From contig CALTVC010000006.1 in the NCBI GenBank assembly GCA_943912855.1, positions 1-64,000 on the forward strand: DNA of 64,000 bases, in the 5' to 3' direction. Under the pieces are notes generated by a model. That model did not search any database, was not told the origin of the DNA, and was given only the letters and a program-made list of their open reading frames with translations. This stretch comes from an uncultured Flavobacterium sp. (lineage in GTDB: Bacteria; Bacteroidota; Bacteroidia; Flavobacteriales; Flavobacteriaceae). Made by a program: the position numbers and the translations under genes. Positions 24,739-33,649 of this stretch are shown here, in pieces; position 1 is the first letter of the stretch, and every line of letters starts with the position of its first letter.

Positions 24739-25974
24739 TTATTCTTTGCAGGTTAAACGTAACTGTAATTTTTGCATATCTTCACTTAGTTTATGTTCTA
24801 TCACTTTAGCATAGATTTGCGTTGTGTGTATGCTTGTATGCCCAAGCATCTTGGAAACACTTTCAATTGGTACGCCATTACTCAGGGTAACAGTTGTAGC
24901 AAACGTGTGACGGGCAATATGGAATGTGAGTGTTTTGGTTATACCACATACATCTGCGATTTCTTTTAAATAACTGTTCATCTTTTGATTGGAGATTACC
25001 GGAAAAACTGTACCGCTGTTTTTCGCGCGAGGATCATCTTTATATACTTCCATAATTTGCTTTGCCTGTGGCAGTAATGGTAGCCGCACATTTGTGTCCG
25101 TTTTAGCACGGCTTGTAGTAAGCCACTGACCTCCGTCTACACCAATAATGATATTGTCGGGTGTTAATTCTGATAAATCAATGTAAGCAAGCCCGGTATA
25201 GCAACTGAACAGGAACATGTCACGGACGTGCTGTAAACGTTCAATTTTGAACTCTTTCTTCGCAAGCTCTGCAAGTTCTATAGCATTAAGGCACTCGCGT
25301 TCCACTTTATCAAAATGCTTCTTAAAACTCGAAAAAGGGTCTTTAGGGAGCCAGTCTAAGGTAATTGCCATATTGACCATTTTACGCAACCTTTCAATGT
25401 GTTTCATGATACCGTTGTTATTTAGTGATTTTTGATGATCAATTGGGGTGTAGGCACGTAAATAATTCTCAAAGTCTGCTACGAACTTGTAGTTAAGCTC
25501 TGAGAGCGGAATATCAGTCCTGCGGTAACGTTCACTCAGGAATTTACGGATATAGCGTTGTGTGGTGTAATAATTCTTCATTGTACCGTGAGCCAGTTTT
25601 GAAGCCTGTTCCTGATTGTGATACTCCATAAGCGATGCCAAAGTAGGGCCAGACTGGCCTGAACTTAAAACCTTATCCCGGATTGCTGCACCATCGATGG
25701 CATTTTCACTAAGCAGCATTTGCTGGTAGGTATTTATAATCTTTGCCTTGAACTGGTCAAGGAACATGTTCAATTCCACGGTTTCTTTTCGGCTACCTTT
25801 AGCCAAACCTTTTTTTGCATCCCATTGGCTAACCAATACAGAACGCTTAACCGAAATCTCGGTTCTTTTACCGTTCACGGTTACCCTTGCACAGATAGGG
25901 GCAGTGCCTTTTGCTGTAGCTTTTTGTTTCTTGAGGTAAAAGAGTACCCCGAATGTGCTGTTCTTTGTTTTCAT
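24739..25974 (-). CDS. Tyrosine recombinase/integrase next to tRNA-Pro
   Basis: A 411-residue site-specific recombinase of the type found on Bacteroidota integrative elements: arm-binding N-terminus (about 8-95), SAM-like core-binding domain (about 110-215) and catalytic domain. Catalytic residues seen are Lys291 (RAKTDTNVRLP), His352 and Arg355 (FHIARHT), His379 (LGHTSIHTT) and Tyr388 (IYAKV). The usual first Arg after TGL is Ala263 (CYTGLAYID), as in IntDOT-like enzymes where this Arg is also replaced. It lies about 310 bases from the 3' end of tRNA-Pro, a typical attachment site. Confidence 0.9.
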   Translation of the reverse strand: MKTKNSTFGVLFYLKKQKATAKGTAPICARVTVNGKRTEISVKRSVLVSQWDAKKGLAKGSRKETVELNMFLDQFKAKIINTYQQMLLSENAIDGAAIRDKVLSSGQSGPTLASLMEYHNQEQASKLAHGTMKNYYTTQRYIRKFLSERYRRTDIPLSELNYKFVADFENYLRAYTPIDHQKSLNNNGIMKHIERLRKMVNMAITLDWLPKDPFSSFKKHFDKVERECLNAIELAELAKKEFKIERLQHVRDMFLFSCYTGLAYIDLSELTPDNIIIGVDGGQWLTTSRAKTDTNVRLPLLPQAKQIMEVYKDDPRAKNSGTVFPVISNQKMNSYLKEIADVCGITKTLTFHIARHTFATTVTLSNGVPIESVSKMLGHTSIHTTQIYAKVIEHKLSEDMQKLQLRLTCKE

Positions 25975-26153
25975 AATCTTTCTAATTCAAAATTCAACTT
26001 CATACGATTCGGTACGCTTTGTTAGGTTTTTGAGTAATTGTAATTTTAAAAATGCAAGCCACTACAATTAAAAGCCTTCAAAACACACCAAAAACAAATA
26101 CAACTGACTGAAAAACAAATTTTTGAAACAGTTTTTGAGACCCAAACATAAAA

Positions 26154-26190
26154 AAAGAAAATGGGTAACCGAATAGGTCTCATTTTCTTT
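26154..26190 (-). terminator. Hairpin with T-run upstream of the integrase
   Basis: Stem AAAGAAAATG (26154-26163) with CATTTTCTTT (26181-26190), 17-base loop, followed on the minus strand by a T-run. It lies in the 310-base gap between the integrase start and tRNA-Pro, which otherwise holds only a second hairpin. It may shield the integrase from tRNA transcription. Confidence 0.5.
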
Positions 26191-26228
26191 GATATAACTT
26201 TGAATAATATAGCGTGGAATAAATAGAA

Positions 26229-26261
26229 AAACCCCTTAAATCATACGATTTAAGGGGTTTT
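26229..26261. terminator. Terminator of tRNA-Pro
   Basis: Perfect 11-base stem CCCCTTAAATC (26232-26242) and GATTTAAGGGG (26247-26257), loop ATAC, with A-run before and T-run after, so it works in both directions. It sits 28 bases after the 3' end of the tRNA. Confidence 0.85.
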
Positions 26262-26284
26262 GACTGCCGTTGAAGGCTTTTAAG

Positions 26285-26359
26285 TCGGGGTGGCAGGATT
26301 CGAACCTGCGACCTCCTGGTCCCAAACCAGGCGCGATGACCGGGCTACGCTACACCCCG
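26285..26359 (-). tRNA. tRNA-Pro (TGG)
   Basis: On the minus strand a 75-base cloverleaf: acceptor stem CGGGGTG paired with CACCCCG, discriminator A. The anticodon stem CCTGG/CCAGG encloses the loop TTTGGGA, so the anticodon is TGG. The T arm is GCAGGTTCGAATCCTGC. CCA is not encoded. It is the likely attachment site for the neighbouring integrase. Confidence 0.97.
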
Positions 26360-26477
26360 TTGCATTTCCTCAAGCCCTCGTGCTATCGGAAAGCGGTTGC
26401 AAATATAAGGCTATTTTTTAATTGTGCAACAGCATAATCAAAATTTATTTTACAATAATCAAAACTAATGCCCGGCG

Positions 26478-26509
26478 TTGTATTTTACGTTTATATTGGC
26501 TTACATTTG
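26478..26509 (+). promoter_or_regulatory. Bacteroidota-type promoter of trxB
   Basis: TTG at 26478-26480 and TACATTTG at 26502-26509, spaced by 21 bases, match the TTG/TAnnTTTG promoter of this phylum. It lies 31 bases ahead of the ATG at 26541, and so argues against a translation start any further upstream. Confidence 0.65.
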
Positions 26510-26540
26510 TACGTATCATAATTATCTACGAACAAACACC

Positions 26541-27491
26541 ATGTCTGAAAATACAGAAAAGATTAAATGCCTTATCATAGGCTCAGGTCCTGCGGGTTAT
26601 ACCGCTGCCATTTATGCCGCCAGGGCTGATATGAACCCAATACTATACACCGGTATGGAACCGGGCGGACAGCTAACCACCACTACAGAGGTTGACAATT
26701 TTCCGGGTTATCCTGAAGGAATAGATGGGCCAACAATGATGGTGCAGCTACAACAGCAAGCAGAACGCTTCGGTACTCAGGTACGCATAGGTATGGCTAC
26801 GGCTGTTGAATTTAGCAAAGAAGAAGGTGGCTGGCATAAAGTTACCATAGACAATAATAAAGAGGTTTTGGCTCAGACAGTAATCATTTCTACGGGAGCT
26901 ACTGCCAAATACCTTGGTTTGCCAAGTGAGCAACGTCTCCGTGGCGGTGGTGTATCTGCCTGTGCCGTGTGCGACGGTTTCTTTTACCGTGGTCAGGATG
27001 TAGCCATTGTAGGTGCCGGTGATACCGCTGCTGAAGAAGCTACATACCTTGCCAACATTTGCAAAAACGTAACCATGTTGGTGCGTAAAGATGCAATGAG
27101 GGCAAGTAAGGCCATGCAACACAGGGTAAATAATACACCAAACATTACTGTGCTATACAATAGTGAGGTAGATGAGGTTATTGGTGATCAGGTTGTGGAT
27201 GGACTTCGTATTATAAATAACGAAACCAATGAAAAGCACGAAATAGCTATTACAGGTCTTTTCATAGCTATAGGTCATAAACCAAATACCGAGATTTTTA
27301 ACGGTCAGCTTACCATGGACGAAACAGGTTACCTAATTACAGAACCGGGTTCTACTAAAACAAACCTACCGGGTGTATTTGCTGCCGGAGACGTACAGGA
27401 TAACATATACCGCCAGGCAATAACCGCAGCGGGTACAGGCTGTATGGCAGCTCTTGATGCCGAGCGTTACCTTGCTACCATAGAGCATTAA
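26541..27491 (+). CDS. trxB: Thioredoxin-disulfide reductase
   Basis: NADPH-dependent flavoenzyme that reduces thioredoxin in the cytoplasm. The 316-residue protein starts at ATG 26541 (MSENTEKIK), with the FAD fold CLIIGSGPAGYTAAIYAARA, the redox CAVC pair in SACAVCDGFFYRG, the NADPH fold VAIVGAGDTAAEEATY and the C-terminal GVFAAGDVQDN. An in-frame codon at 26478 would add residues encoded by promoter DNA and is rejected. It is a single gene between tRNA-Pro and a convergent T9SS gene. Confidence 0.97.
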   Translation: MSENTEKIKCLIIGSGPAGYTAAIYAARADMNPILYTGMEPGGQLTTTTEVDNFPGYPEGIDGPTMMVQLQQQAERFGTQVRIGMATAVEFSKEEGGWHKVTIDNNKEVLAQTVIISTGATAKYLGLPSEQRLRGGGVSACAVCDGFFYRGQDVAIVGAGDTAAEEATYLANICKNVTMLVRKDAMRASKAMQHRVNNTPNITVLYNSEVDEVIGDQVVDGLRIINNETNEKHEIAITGLFIAIGHKPNTEIFNGQLTMDETGYLITEPGSTKTNLPGVFAAGDVQDNIYRQAITAAGTGCMAALDAERYLATIEH

Positions 27492-27520
27492 TAAGATTAT
27501 CTTTCAGCTTTTATAAACAA

Positions 27521-27550
27521 AAAGTAGCGCCCATAAGCGCTACTTTTTTT
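27521..27550. terminator. Bidirectional terminator between trxB and the T9SS gene
   Basis: Stem AAAGTAGCGC (27521-27530) with GCGCTACTTT (27537-27546), 6-base loop, A-run before and T-run after. It ends trxB and overlaps the last base pairs ahead of the convergent gene stop at 27549. Confidence 0.85.
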
Positions 27551-30500
27551 ATTTGGTTACATATATCCAATCGGTAATAGGGTCGGGGTAATCGGGGTCA
27601 TTTAGTTCCAATACAAAATAGTACGTACTGTTAGGTACCGTAGTGTCTTCTGAGCCTACTTTTTGTTCGGTGGCTATTCCATCCCAGTCGGCTTTGCTGT
27701 GGTCTCCCGTCCATACAAGGTTACCCCAACGGTTAAAAATTTTCATTTTAAAGTTAGGGAATACATTGCGTAAGCCGTCTACGACAAAGTTGTCGTTATA
27801 ACCATCACCATTCGGGGTAATATAGTTATAGGTAACAGGCTTACATTTTTTAGTACGCAACAGGAACGATGCCGTGGTATGGCAGGTACTGTTATCTAAT
27901 CTCACATAAATGCGTTGCGGATTTTCGGTCGTTTTAAAATCTGTAAGGTTGTAAATGCGATCCAAATCCTGATCTGCCATTTGTTGCGACCTGTAAAATG
28001 TAACCGTTTCATTCGGATAGTTTTTAAGCGAATCAGCATAACCCGAAAAATCAAACGTAGCAAGTCCAAAACCTTTATCACATTCTACAATGTCTTCCGG
28101 TTGTTGCAACACAGGAGAAAGCACCAGTTCGGTAGAAAGCGTAAACGGATTGTTTGTTTCGTCTGTTTCTATGACGATGCCTGTGCCGCTACCCGTATCA
28201 TCAGCTACAAAAGTCAGATCGAAAATTAACGGAATACCAACGGGGATGGTAATGGTAATATAGTTTTCTTCACTACCTCCTATGGCTATGTCTTCAAGGG
28301 TTTCGGTATAATCTATAAACTGTCCGTTAGCATAAATACTAACCGGAGTACGGGCAGGCAGTACATCTGTACCCAAAAGGTTTTTAACGGTATAATGTAC
28401 GTGCAGTACGCGCGAGTTACATTGTTTGTATACATCGTCTATGGTTACGGTGGCATCGGGGAAATAACAATCTATGATGTTTAGCGTAAAAGATTTTACG
28501 TCGTAACACCCGTGGCTGTCTTCTAAGCGAACATACACAACCGTACCGGGAGTGGCTACATAAGCCGATGGATTTATGTCTGTTCCGCCATTTTGGGCAT
28601 CGGTAAGTGAGGTGTAGAATCTAACGTTATCAGCAGCGGTATTTTTTAACGATTGTGCATAAGCTGAAAAATCAAAGCTACCTACACCTGAGCCGTTGAA
28701 AGTTTCGCAGGCTGAAATATCGGCAGGTTGCTGTAATACAGGCGATATCCAGAAGCTTACGTTTACAATATTACTTGTATTGTTGTTTTCGTTTACTTCG
28801 GTAACAATGCCGGTTCCTGTTCCGTTATCATCAATCACAAGCATAATGTCTACCGCACTGCCAAATGATGTAGGTATAGAAAGTGATATGGTTTGTATCA
28901 ATGTGTCGTTTACAGGTAAATCACGACTGGTTTGTGCCGTAGTGAATAAACCACCATTTACATAAATGGCTATTGGCGTACCCACAGGCAGTATGTCAAA
29001 ACTGTTAGGATTTCCTATAGTATAGCTAATATTCAGTATGCGCGAATCACATTGCTGGGCTATGTTGTTTATGTTGATTACACCGTCAGGGAAAAGGCAG
29101 TCTACAGCTATTAACCTGAACGAACCTACCGAAGAACAACCGTTGGCGTCTTCAAGGCGTACGTATATGGTTTGCGGATTTGTACCGTTTGATGTGTAAT
29201 TTTGTACCGTTGTAATATTATTGTTATTGCCGTCAATAGCATCTTGTTCTGATTCGTAAAAAGTTACAACATCTGTAGGTACACGTTGTAACGATGTTTC
29301 ATAACCAGACAAATCAAATATCCCTACATTACTGTTGTTAAAGGTTTCACACGCAGTCAGGTCGGGTATTGTTGCAGGAAGCGCAGGTGGTGTCCAGATA
29401 CTTACAGGAAGTGTAAAGCTGTTGTTGGTCTCTATTGTTTCCTGCACGGTATTACCATAATCAGCCCTGATTATTACGTTAAAAACCAGTCCGGCGCCCG
29501 TAGGTGCTGTTATGGTTACCGTATGGGTTTCGCTACCGTTTATAGGGATAATGGCTGTGGTGTTTACTGTAGCCATTAAAGTGTTGTTTATAAAAATAGC
29601 TATAGGCGTTCCGGAAGGTAGTACGTCATTACTGTCAGGATTGCTTATCGTAAAGGTAAGATCTATGGTACGGCTCAGGCAGGTTTGCGTTACTGCAGCC
29701 GTACTGATTACCGCATCGGGAAACAGACAGTCATCCAGCAAAAGATTTACAGAACTGTAACCCACACAGCCATGTTCATCTGTGATTCTTATGTAAAGAA
29801 TACCTGTTCCTGAGTTATAAGTTTCAGGTGTTTGTATAGCATTTTGCGGGATGGATGCGTCGGCTTGGGAGTGGTAAAAAGTGACTACATCTGTAGCGTT
29901 ATTTTTTATAGAATTTCCGTAAGCGGTAAGGTTAAATGCACCAAGATGAGAGCCTGCTGCCGTTTCACAAGCGGTAAGATTTCCTGCAGGCACGTTGGTT
30001 TGTATCCATAGAGATTCATTTACCGTGTAGCTGTTATTACTTTCGTTTGTTTCTGTAATGCTATGTGTATAATCTACTATAAGCAAAAGCTGGAAATTGT
30101 TTGGGTATCCGCTAGGTATGGTCAGGTTGAGTATACCGCTTTCGCTTCCGCCAATAGGCAGTGCGGTTGTCGTTGCAAAAGTAGTTAAGAGGTCACCGTT
30201 TACATATACACCCACTTCTGCACCTGCCGGGAGCGTATCCGTACTGTTGTCGTTATGCACGGTGTAGTGTACCTGAATGGTACGAGAATCACAGGTTTTT
30301 ACAATGTTGTCTGCTATTATGGTAGCATCAGGTAACTGGCTGTTCAGTTTGGTCATTATGGCATTTACCATAACAAAATCCTGACCCGATGTAAGCTTTA
30401 TATCGGCTGTTTCATCGCCTATGTTAATGTAATTCTGGATGTCGTAAATATCCAGGTCCATATTGTACAATACATCAGAATTGGTAACAGAATTTGTACC

Positions 30501-31265
30501 GTTAAATGCGTTATTATAAGGGTTTAAAGGAGGGTTAGAAAGTACGTGCCCATTTATGCTTAGTGTTTCGTTAACCCTGATTGCCTTATCGCCTTCCCAG
30601 GCAAGGAAACCTATTTTTGCACCTTCATTATCAATAACATTCAGGCTGGGCAGGTTTATGTTTATCTCAGAAGGTACATATTGTAAGCCGTCGTACAGAT
30701 TCAGCTGGTTTAACGGAAGGTTAGCGTTCTCATACACAACGATTATTGCCCAACCTCCAAAGTTTAAACCTCTCCTGCAATAATAGTTAATGCTTCCCAG
30801 TGTAGGGTCTTCATAAATAAGGCTGGTCATATCCAGCTCAGACACCGTATATTCGGTATTTCCGGCTGTTCGTACTAAATCTGTAACATCTGCAAAAGCA
30901 CTAAAAAAACTGTATGTATGTACAAAAGGAGCTTCCGGTTCGGTTGTGGTGTATTGTGCAGGGAAGGTACGTTGTGCTGTAATGTCCTGCCCGTTAAGTT
31001 TTATGTTGTAGTCGCCCGTACCTGATCCTGCCCAGTACAGATAAGCTTTTAATATGTGGTCATTTTGAGTTAGGGCTAGTGAAGCTGACGACTGAGTAAG
31101 AATTGTACAAGGACCTGATGTACCGTTTTCAACTGTATTTAGGGTGTTTCCTACAAATGTGAAGTCATACCTGCCGTTAAATTGCTCATATATATTTATG
31201 GGTACCTGTGCAAAGCCGGTAAAGACAGATAAATATAGCAACAGACAGAGTAATGTTTTTTTCAC
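27549..31265 (-). CDS. Secreted repeat protein with T9SS type B sorting domain
   Basis: A 1238-residue extracellular or surface protein. It starts at GTG with a signal peptide (about 19 residues). Residues about 25-312 form a unique N-terminal domain (FVGNTLNTVEN, AYLYWAGSGTGDY). Four repeats of roughly 200 residues follow from about 313: each has a CARDB-like Ig fold (CDSRTIQVHYTVHN) and a second part with the pattern ACETxxxSxxGxFxLxxY. The last 85 residues (TPNGDGYNDNFVVDGL, FNRWGNLVW) are the gliding-motility type B sorting domain. Its substrate is unknown; adhesion is plausible. Confidence 0.88.
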   Translation of the reverse strand: MKKTLLCLLLYLSVFTGFAQVPINIYEQFNGRYDFTFVGNTLNTVENGTSGPCTILTQSSASLALTQNDHILKAYLYWAGSGTGDYNIKLNGQDITAQRTFPAQYTTTEPEAPFVHTYSFFSAFADVTDLVRTAGNTEYTVSELDMTSLIYEDPTLGSINYYCRRGLNFGGWAIIVVYENANLPLNQLNLYDGLQYVPSEININLPSLNVIDNEGAKIGFLAWEGDKAIRVNETLSINGHVLSNPPLNPYNNAFNGTNSVTNSDVLYNMDLDIYDIQNYINIGDETADIKLTSGQDFVMVNAIMTKLNSQLPDATIIADNIVKTCDSRTIQVHYTVHNDNSTDTLPAGAEVGVYVNGDLLTTFATTTALPIGGSESGILNLTIPSGYPNNFQLLLIVDYTHSITETNESNNSYTVNESLWIQTNVPAGNLTACETAAGSHLGAFNLTAYGNSIKNNATDVVTFYHSQADASIPQNAIQTPETYNSGTGILYIRITDEHGCVGYSSVNLLLDDCLFPDAVISTAAVTQTCLSRTIDLTFTISNPDSNDVLPSGTPIAIFINNTLMATVNTTAIIPINGSETHTVTITAPTGAGLVFNVIIRADYGNTVQETIETNNSFTLPVSIWTPPALPATIPDLTACETFNNSNVGIFDLSGYETSLQRVPTDVVTFYESEQDAIDGNNNNITTVQNYTSNGTNPQTIYVRLEDANGCSSVGSFRLIAVDCLFPDGVININNIAQQCDSRILNISYTIGNPNSFDILPVGTPIAIYVNGGLFTTAQTSRDLPVNDTLIQTISLSIPTSFGSAVDIMLVIDDNGTGTGIVTEVNENNNTSNIVNVSFWISPVLQQPADISACETFNGSGVGSFDFSAYAQSLKNTAADNVRFYTSLTDAQNGGTDINPSAYVATPGTVVYVRLEDSHGCYDVKSFTLNIIDCYFPDATVTIDDVYKQCNSRVLHVHYTVKNLLGTDVLPARTPVSIYANGQFIDYTETLEDIAIGGSEENYITITIPVGIPLIFDLTFVADDTGSGTGIVIETDETNNPFTLSTELVLSPVLQQPEDIVECDKGFGLATFDFSGYADSLKNYPNETVTFYRSQQMADQDLDRIYNLTDFKTTENPQRIYVRLDNSTCHTTASFLLRTKKCKPVTYNYITPNGDGYNDNFVVDGLRNVFPNFKMKIFNRWGNLVWTGDHSKADWDGIATEQKVGSEDTTVPNSTYYFVLELNDPDYPDPITDWIYVTK

Positions 31266-31399
31266 TTTACAAAATTTTTCCTAAAAATAACAAAAATTAA
31301 GGAAGTACCTATGTTTTAGCCAAATTCTACGCTTCGGGCTTTGTAAGGATATTTTAATACCTTTACAAAAATACTTTTCATACCACAGCTTTACCCTAT

Positions 31400-32356
31400 A
31401 TGTACCGCATAGAACGATACACTTCCGATTATTTTGACCAATGGAATGGCTTTATTGCTACCTCTAAAAACGGTACTTTTTTGTTCCATAGAAACTTTAT
31501 GGAATACCATGCCGACAGGTTTACAGATTATTCATTACTGGTGTTTCAGGAAAATAAACTTGTAGCAGTACTTCCGGCTAATGTGGATGGTAATACCGTG
31601 TATTCGCATAGGGGGCTTACGTATGGTGGATTAATATTGCCTGAAACGATAACTTTTGAAAAAGTAAAAGAGATATTTACTTGTGTTTTAGAGTTTTTAG
31701 ATAAAGAGGGTATAGCCACGTTGCAAATAAAACAGGTGCCACAAATGTATTATAAGTCTCCTGCTTTTGAAACAGATTACCTGTTTTATGCCGTTAAGGC
31801 AGACCTTGTACGAAAGGATCTTAACCTTGCCGTTGATTACAGGGGGGATAAATGGATTTCTAAAAGTAAGCTTAAACATTACAGGAGGCGCAGCGAACTG
31901 GGGTTTGTTATAAAAAAGGGACATGAATTTAAGGAGTTTTGGGAACAGGCATTGGTGCCCAGGTTACAAAGCAAACATAACGCAAGTCCTGTGCATACCC
32001 TTAAAGAGATAGAATTACTTGCAAACAGATTTCCTGAAAACATTGTTCAGTGTAACATCTACCTTAATGATGTGCTTATGGCAGGTATTACGCTTTTTAT
32101 TTCCGATGGCGTTGTAAAATCCCAATACGGAGCTACAACCGATGAAGGCGAAAAGGTGCGGGCGCTTGATTATCTTTTTATATCATTGCTGGAAGAGTAC
32201 AGGGATAGCAAACTATATTTTGATATGGGAACCGTTATGGAACGTGACGGAACTATAAACATGGGATTGCTTAAACAGAAAGAGGAACTTGCGTGTAGCA
32301 CTTACTGTCAGGACATATATGAAATATCTACCGCAAATTTTATCCGATTATCTTAA
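31400..32356 (+). CDS. GNAT/FemAB-like acyltransferase
   Basis: A soluble 318-residue protein of the FemAB-like GNAT fold often found in surface polysaccharide clusters. Supporting segments are FLFHRNFMEYHADRF near the start and the C-terminal GATTDEGEKVRALDYLF and DMGTVMERDG. I infer transfer of an acyl or aminoacyl group onto a glycan sugar. It is followed after 18 bases by a flippase and heads the rightward arm of the glycan cluster. Confidence 0.65.
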   Translation: MYRIERYTSDYFDQWNGFIATSKNGTFLFHRNFMEYHADRFTDYSLLVFQENKLVAVLPANVDGNTVYSHRGLTYGGLILPETITFEKVKEIFTCVLEFLDKEGIATLQIKQVPQMYYKSPAFETDYLFYAVKADLVRKDLNLAVDYRGDKWISKSKLKHYRRRSELGFVIKKGHEFKEFWEQALVPRLQSKHNASPVHTLKEIELLANRFPENIVQCNIYLNDVLMAGITLFISDGVVKSQYGATTDEGEKVRALDYLFISLLEEYRDSKLYFDMGTVMERDGTINMGLLKQKEELACSTYCQDIYEISTANFIRLS

Positions 32357-32374
32357 TACCTAATCTTTACCTGT

Positions 32375-33649
32375 TTGGCAATCTTCAAGAAAATATCAAG
32401 CAATCCTGTAGTAAGGCTTACTTCCTTAAACGGAGTTAGTGTGCTTACACGTATGCTCGGTGGTTTTCTTGCCGGAAAAATGATAGCTGCGTTTTTAGGT
32501 CCGGCTGGTATGGCTATAACGGGAAGTTTCAGGTTTTTTTTAACGTCGGTAGACACGTATTCTACTCTGGGGATCCAAAATGGTATTATTAAATACACCG
32601 CAGAATTTCAGGATGAAACGGAAAAGCTTAAAAAAGTGCTGTCTACGGTATTTATAACTATTGCTATAGGTGTATTGGTATGCGGGTTGGGTATAATGTT
32701 GCCTGCCATACAATGGAGTAATTGGGTGTTTAACGGTAATGCACAGTATGCCTGGGTGTTCAGGGCATTAGGAGCTACATTGCCATTGTATACTGGGAGT
32801 CTTGTGCTCACAGCCATGCTTAACGGATTGGGTAAATACAATCGTGTTATTTATATAAATATCTTCGGGAACCTGCTGGGCGTAAGTATGTCGGCGGTGC
32901 TTATATGGTATTTTCAAACCGATGGTGCCCTGTGGGGGTTGGTGCTTTCGCCTGCAATAGTGTTCTTGTTATCGATCTACCCTTTATACAAAACCATAGG
33001 AGGTTTTAAGAATATAGCTGTAAAGCATTTCGATAAAAATTTATTAAAAGGTTTATCTTCTTATAGCTTTATGAGCTTGGTTACTGCGCTGCTGGGTACG
33101 GTAATTTACATTACACTGCGTAACCATGTTATTAATCAGTCTGGTATGGACGATGCAGGCTATCTTGAGGGCATTAACCGTATTTCTTCTTTTTACCTGA
33201 TGTTTGCAACCACGCTACAAACCATATATTTTTTACCATTACTGGCACGTGCCAAAGACGATACAGAAATCAAAGCCACCTGGCATAGTTATTATAAGGT
33301 GGTAGTTCCGGTATTTATATTGGGGTTGATGCTAGTGTATTTGCTACGCAGGTTTGTCATCAAAATTACCCTTTCCGATGCCTTTTTGCCTATGGAAGGT
33401 TTGTTTATATGGCAACTAGCAGGCGATTTGTTTAAAGTGTGCTCGCAGATACTGGCTCAGGAATTTTTTGCCCGTCGTATGGTAAAACAATTTGTGGTGT
33501 TTGAAGTTGGTTCATTTGTACTGATGTACGCTTCGGGGTATTATTTAATAAATACCTATGGGGTGGAGGGGGCAGTAATGGCGTATGCTGTTACTTATTT
33601 GATGTACTTTGCTTGTATATCGTTTTACTTCCGGAAGAAGTTATTTTAG
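32375..33649 (+). CDS. Wzx-like O-antigen flippase
   Basis: A 424-residue polytopic inner membrane protein with about 12 predicted helices, in the MATE/Wzx polysaccharide translocase superfamily. The N-terminal block TRMLGGFLAGKMIAAFLGPA and later ALLGTVIYITLRNHVI are typical of O-antigen translocases. It should flip lipid-linked oligosaccharide across the inner membrane. The start is TTG at 32375, 18 bases after the acyltransferase. Its last 9 bases overlap the end of the convergent glycosyltransferase. Confidence 0.85.
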   Translation: MAIFKKISSNPVVRLTSLNGVSVLTRMLGGFLAGKMIAAFLGPAGMAITGSFRFFLTSVDTYSTLGIQNGIIKYTAEFQDETEKLKKVLSTVFITIAIGVLVCGLGIMLPAIQWSNWVFNGNAQYAWVFRALGATLPLYTGSLVLTAMLNGLGKYNRVIYINIFGNLLGVSMSAVLIWYFQTDGALWGLVLSPAIVFLLSIYPLYKTIGGFKNIAVKHFDKNLLKGLSSYSFMSLVTALLGTVIYITLRNHVINQSGMDDAGYLEGINRISSFYLMFATTLQTIYFLPLLARAKDDTEIKATWHSYYKVVVPVFILGLMLVYLLRRFVIKITLSDAFLPMEGLFIWQLAGDLFKVCSQILAQEFFARRMVKQFVVFEVGSFVLMYASGYYLINTYGVEGAVMAYAVTYLMYFACISFYFRKKLF

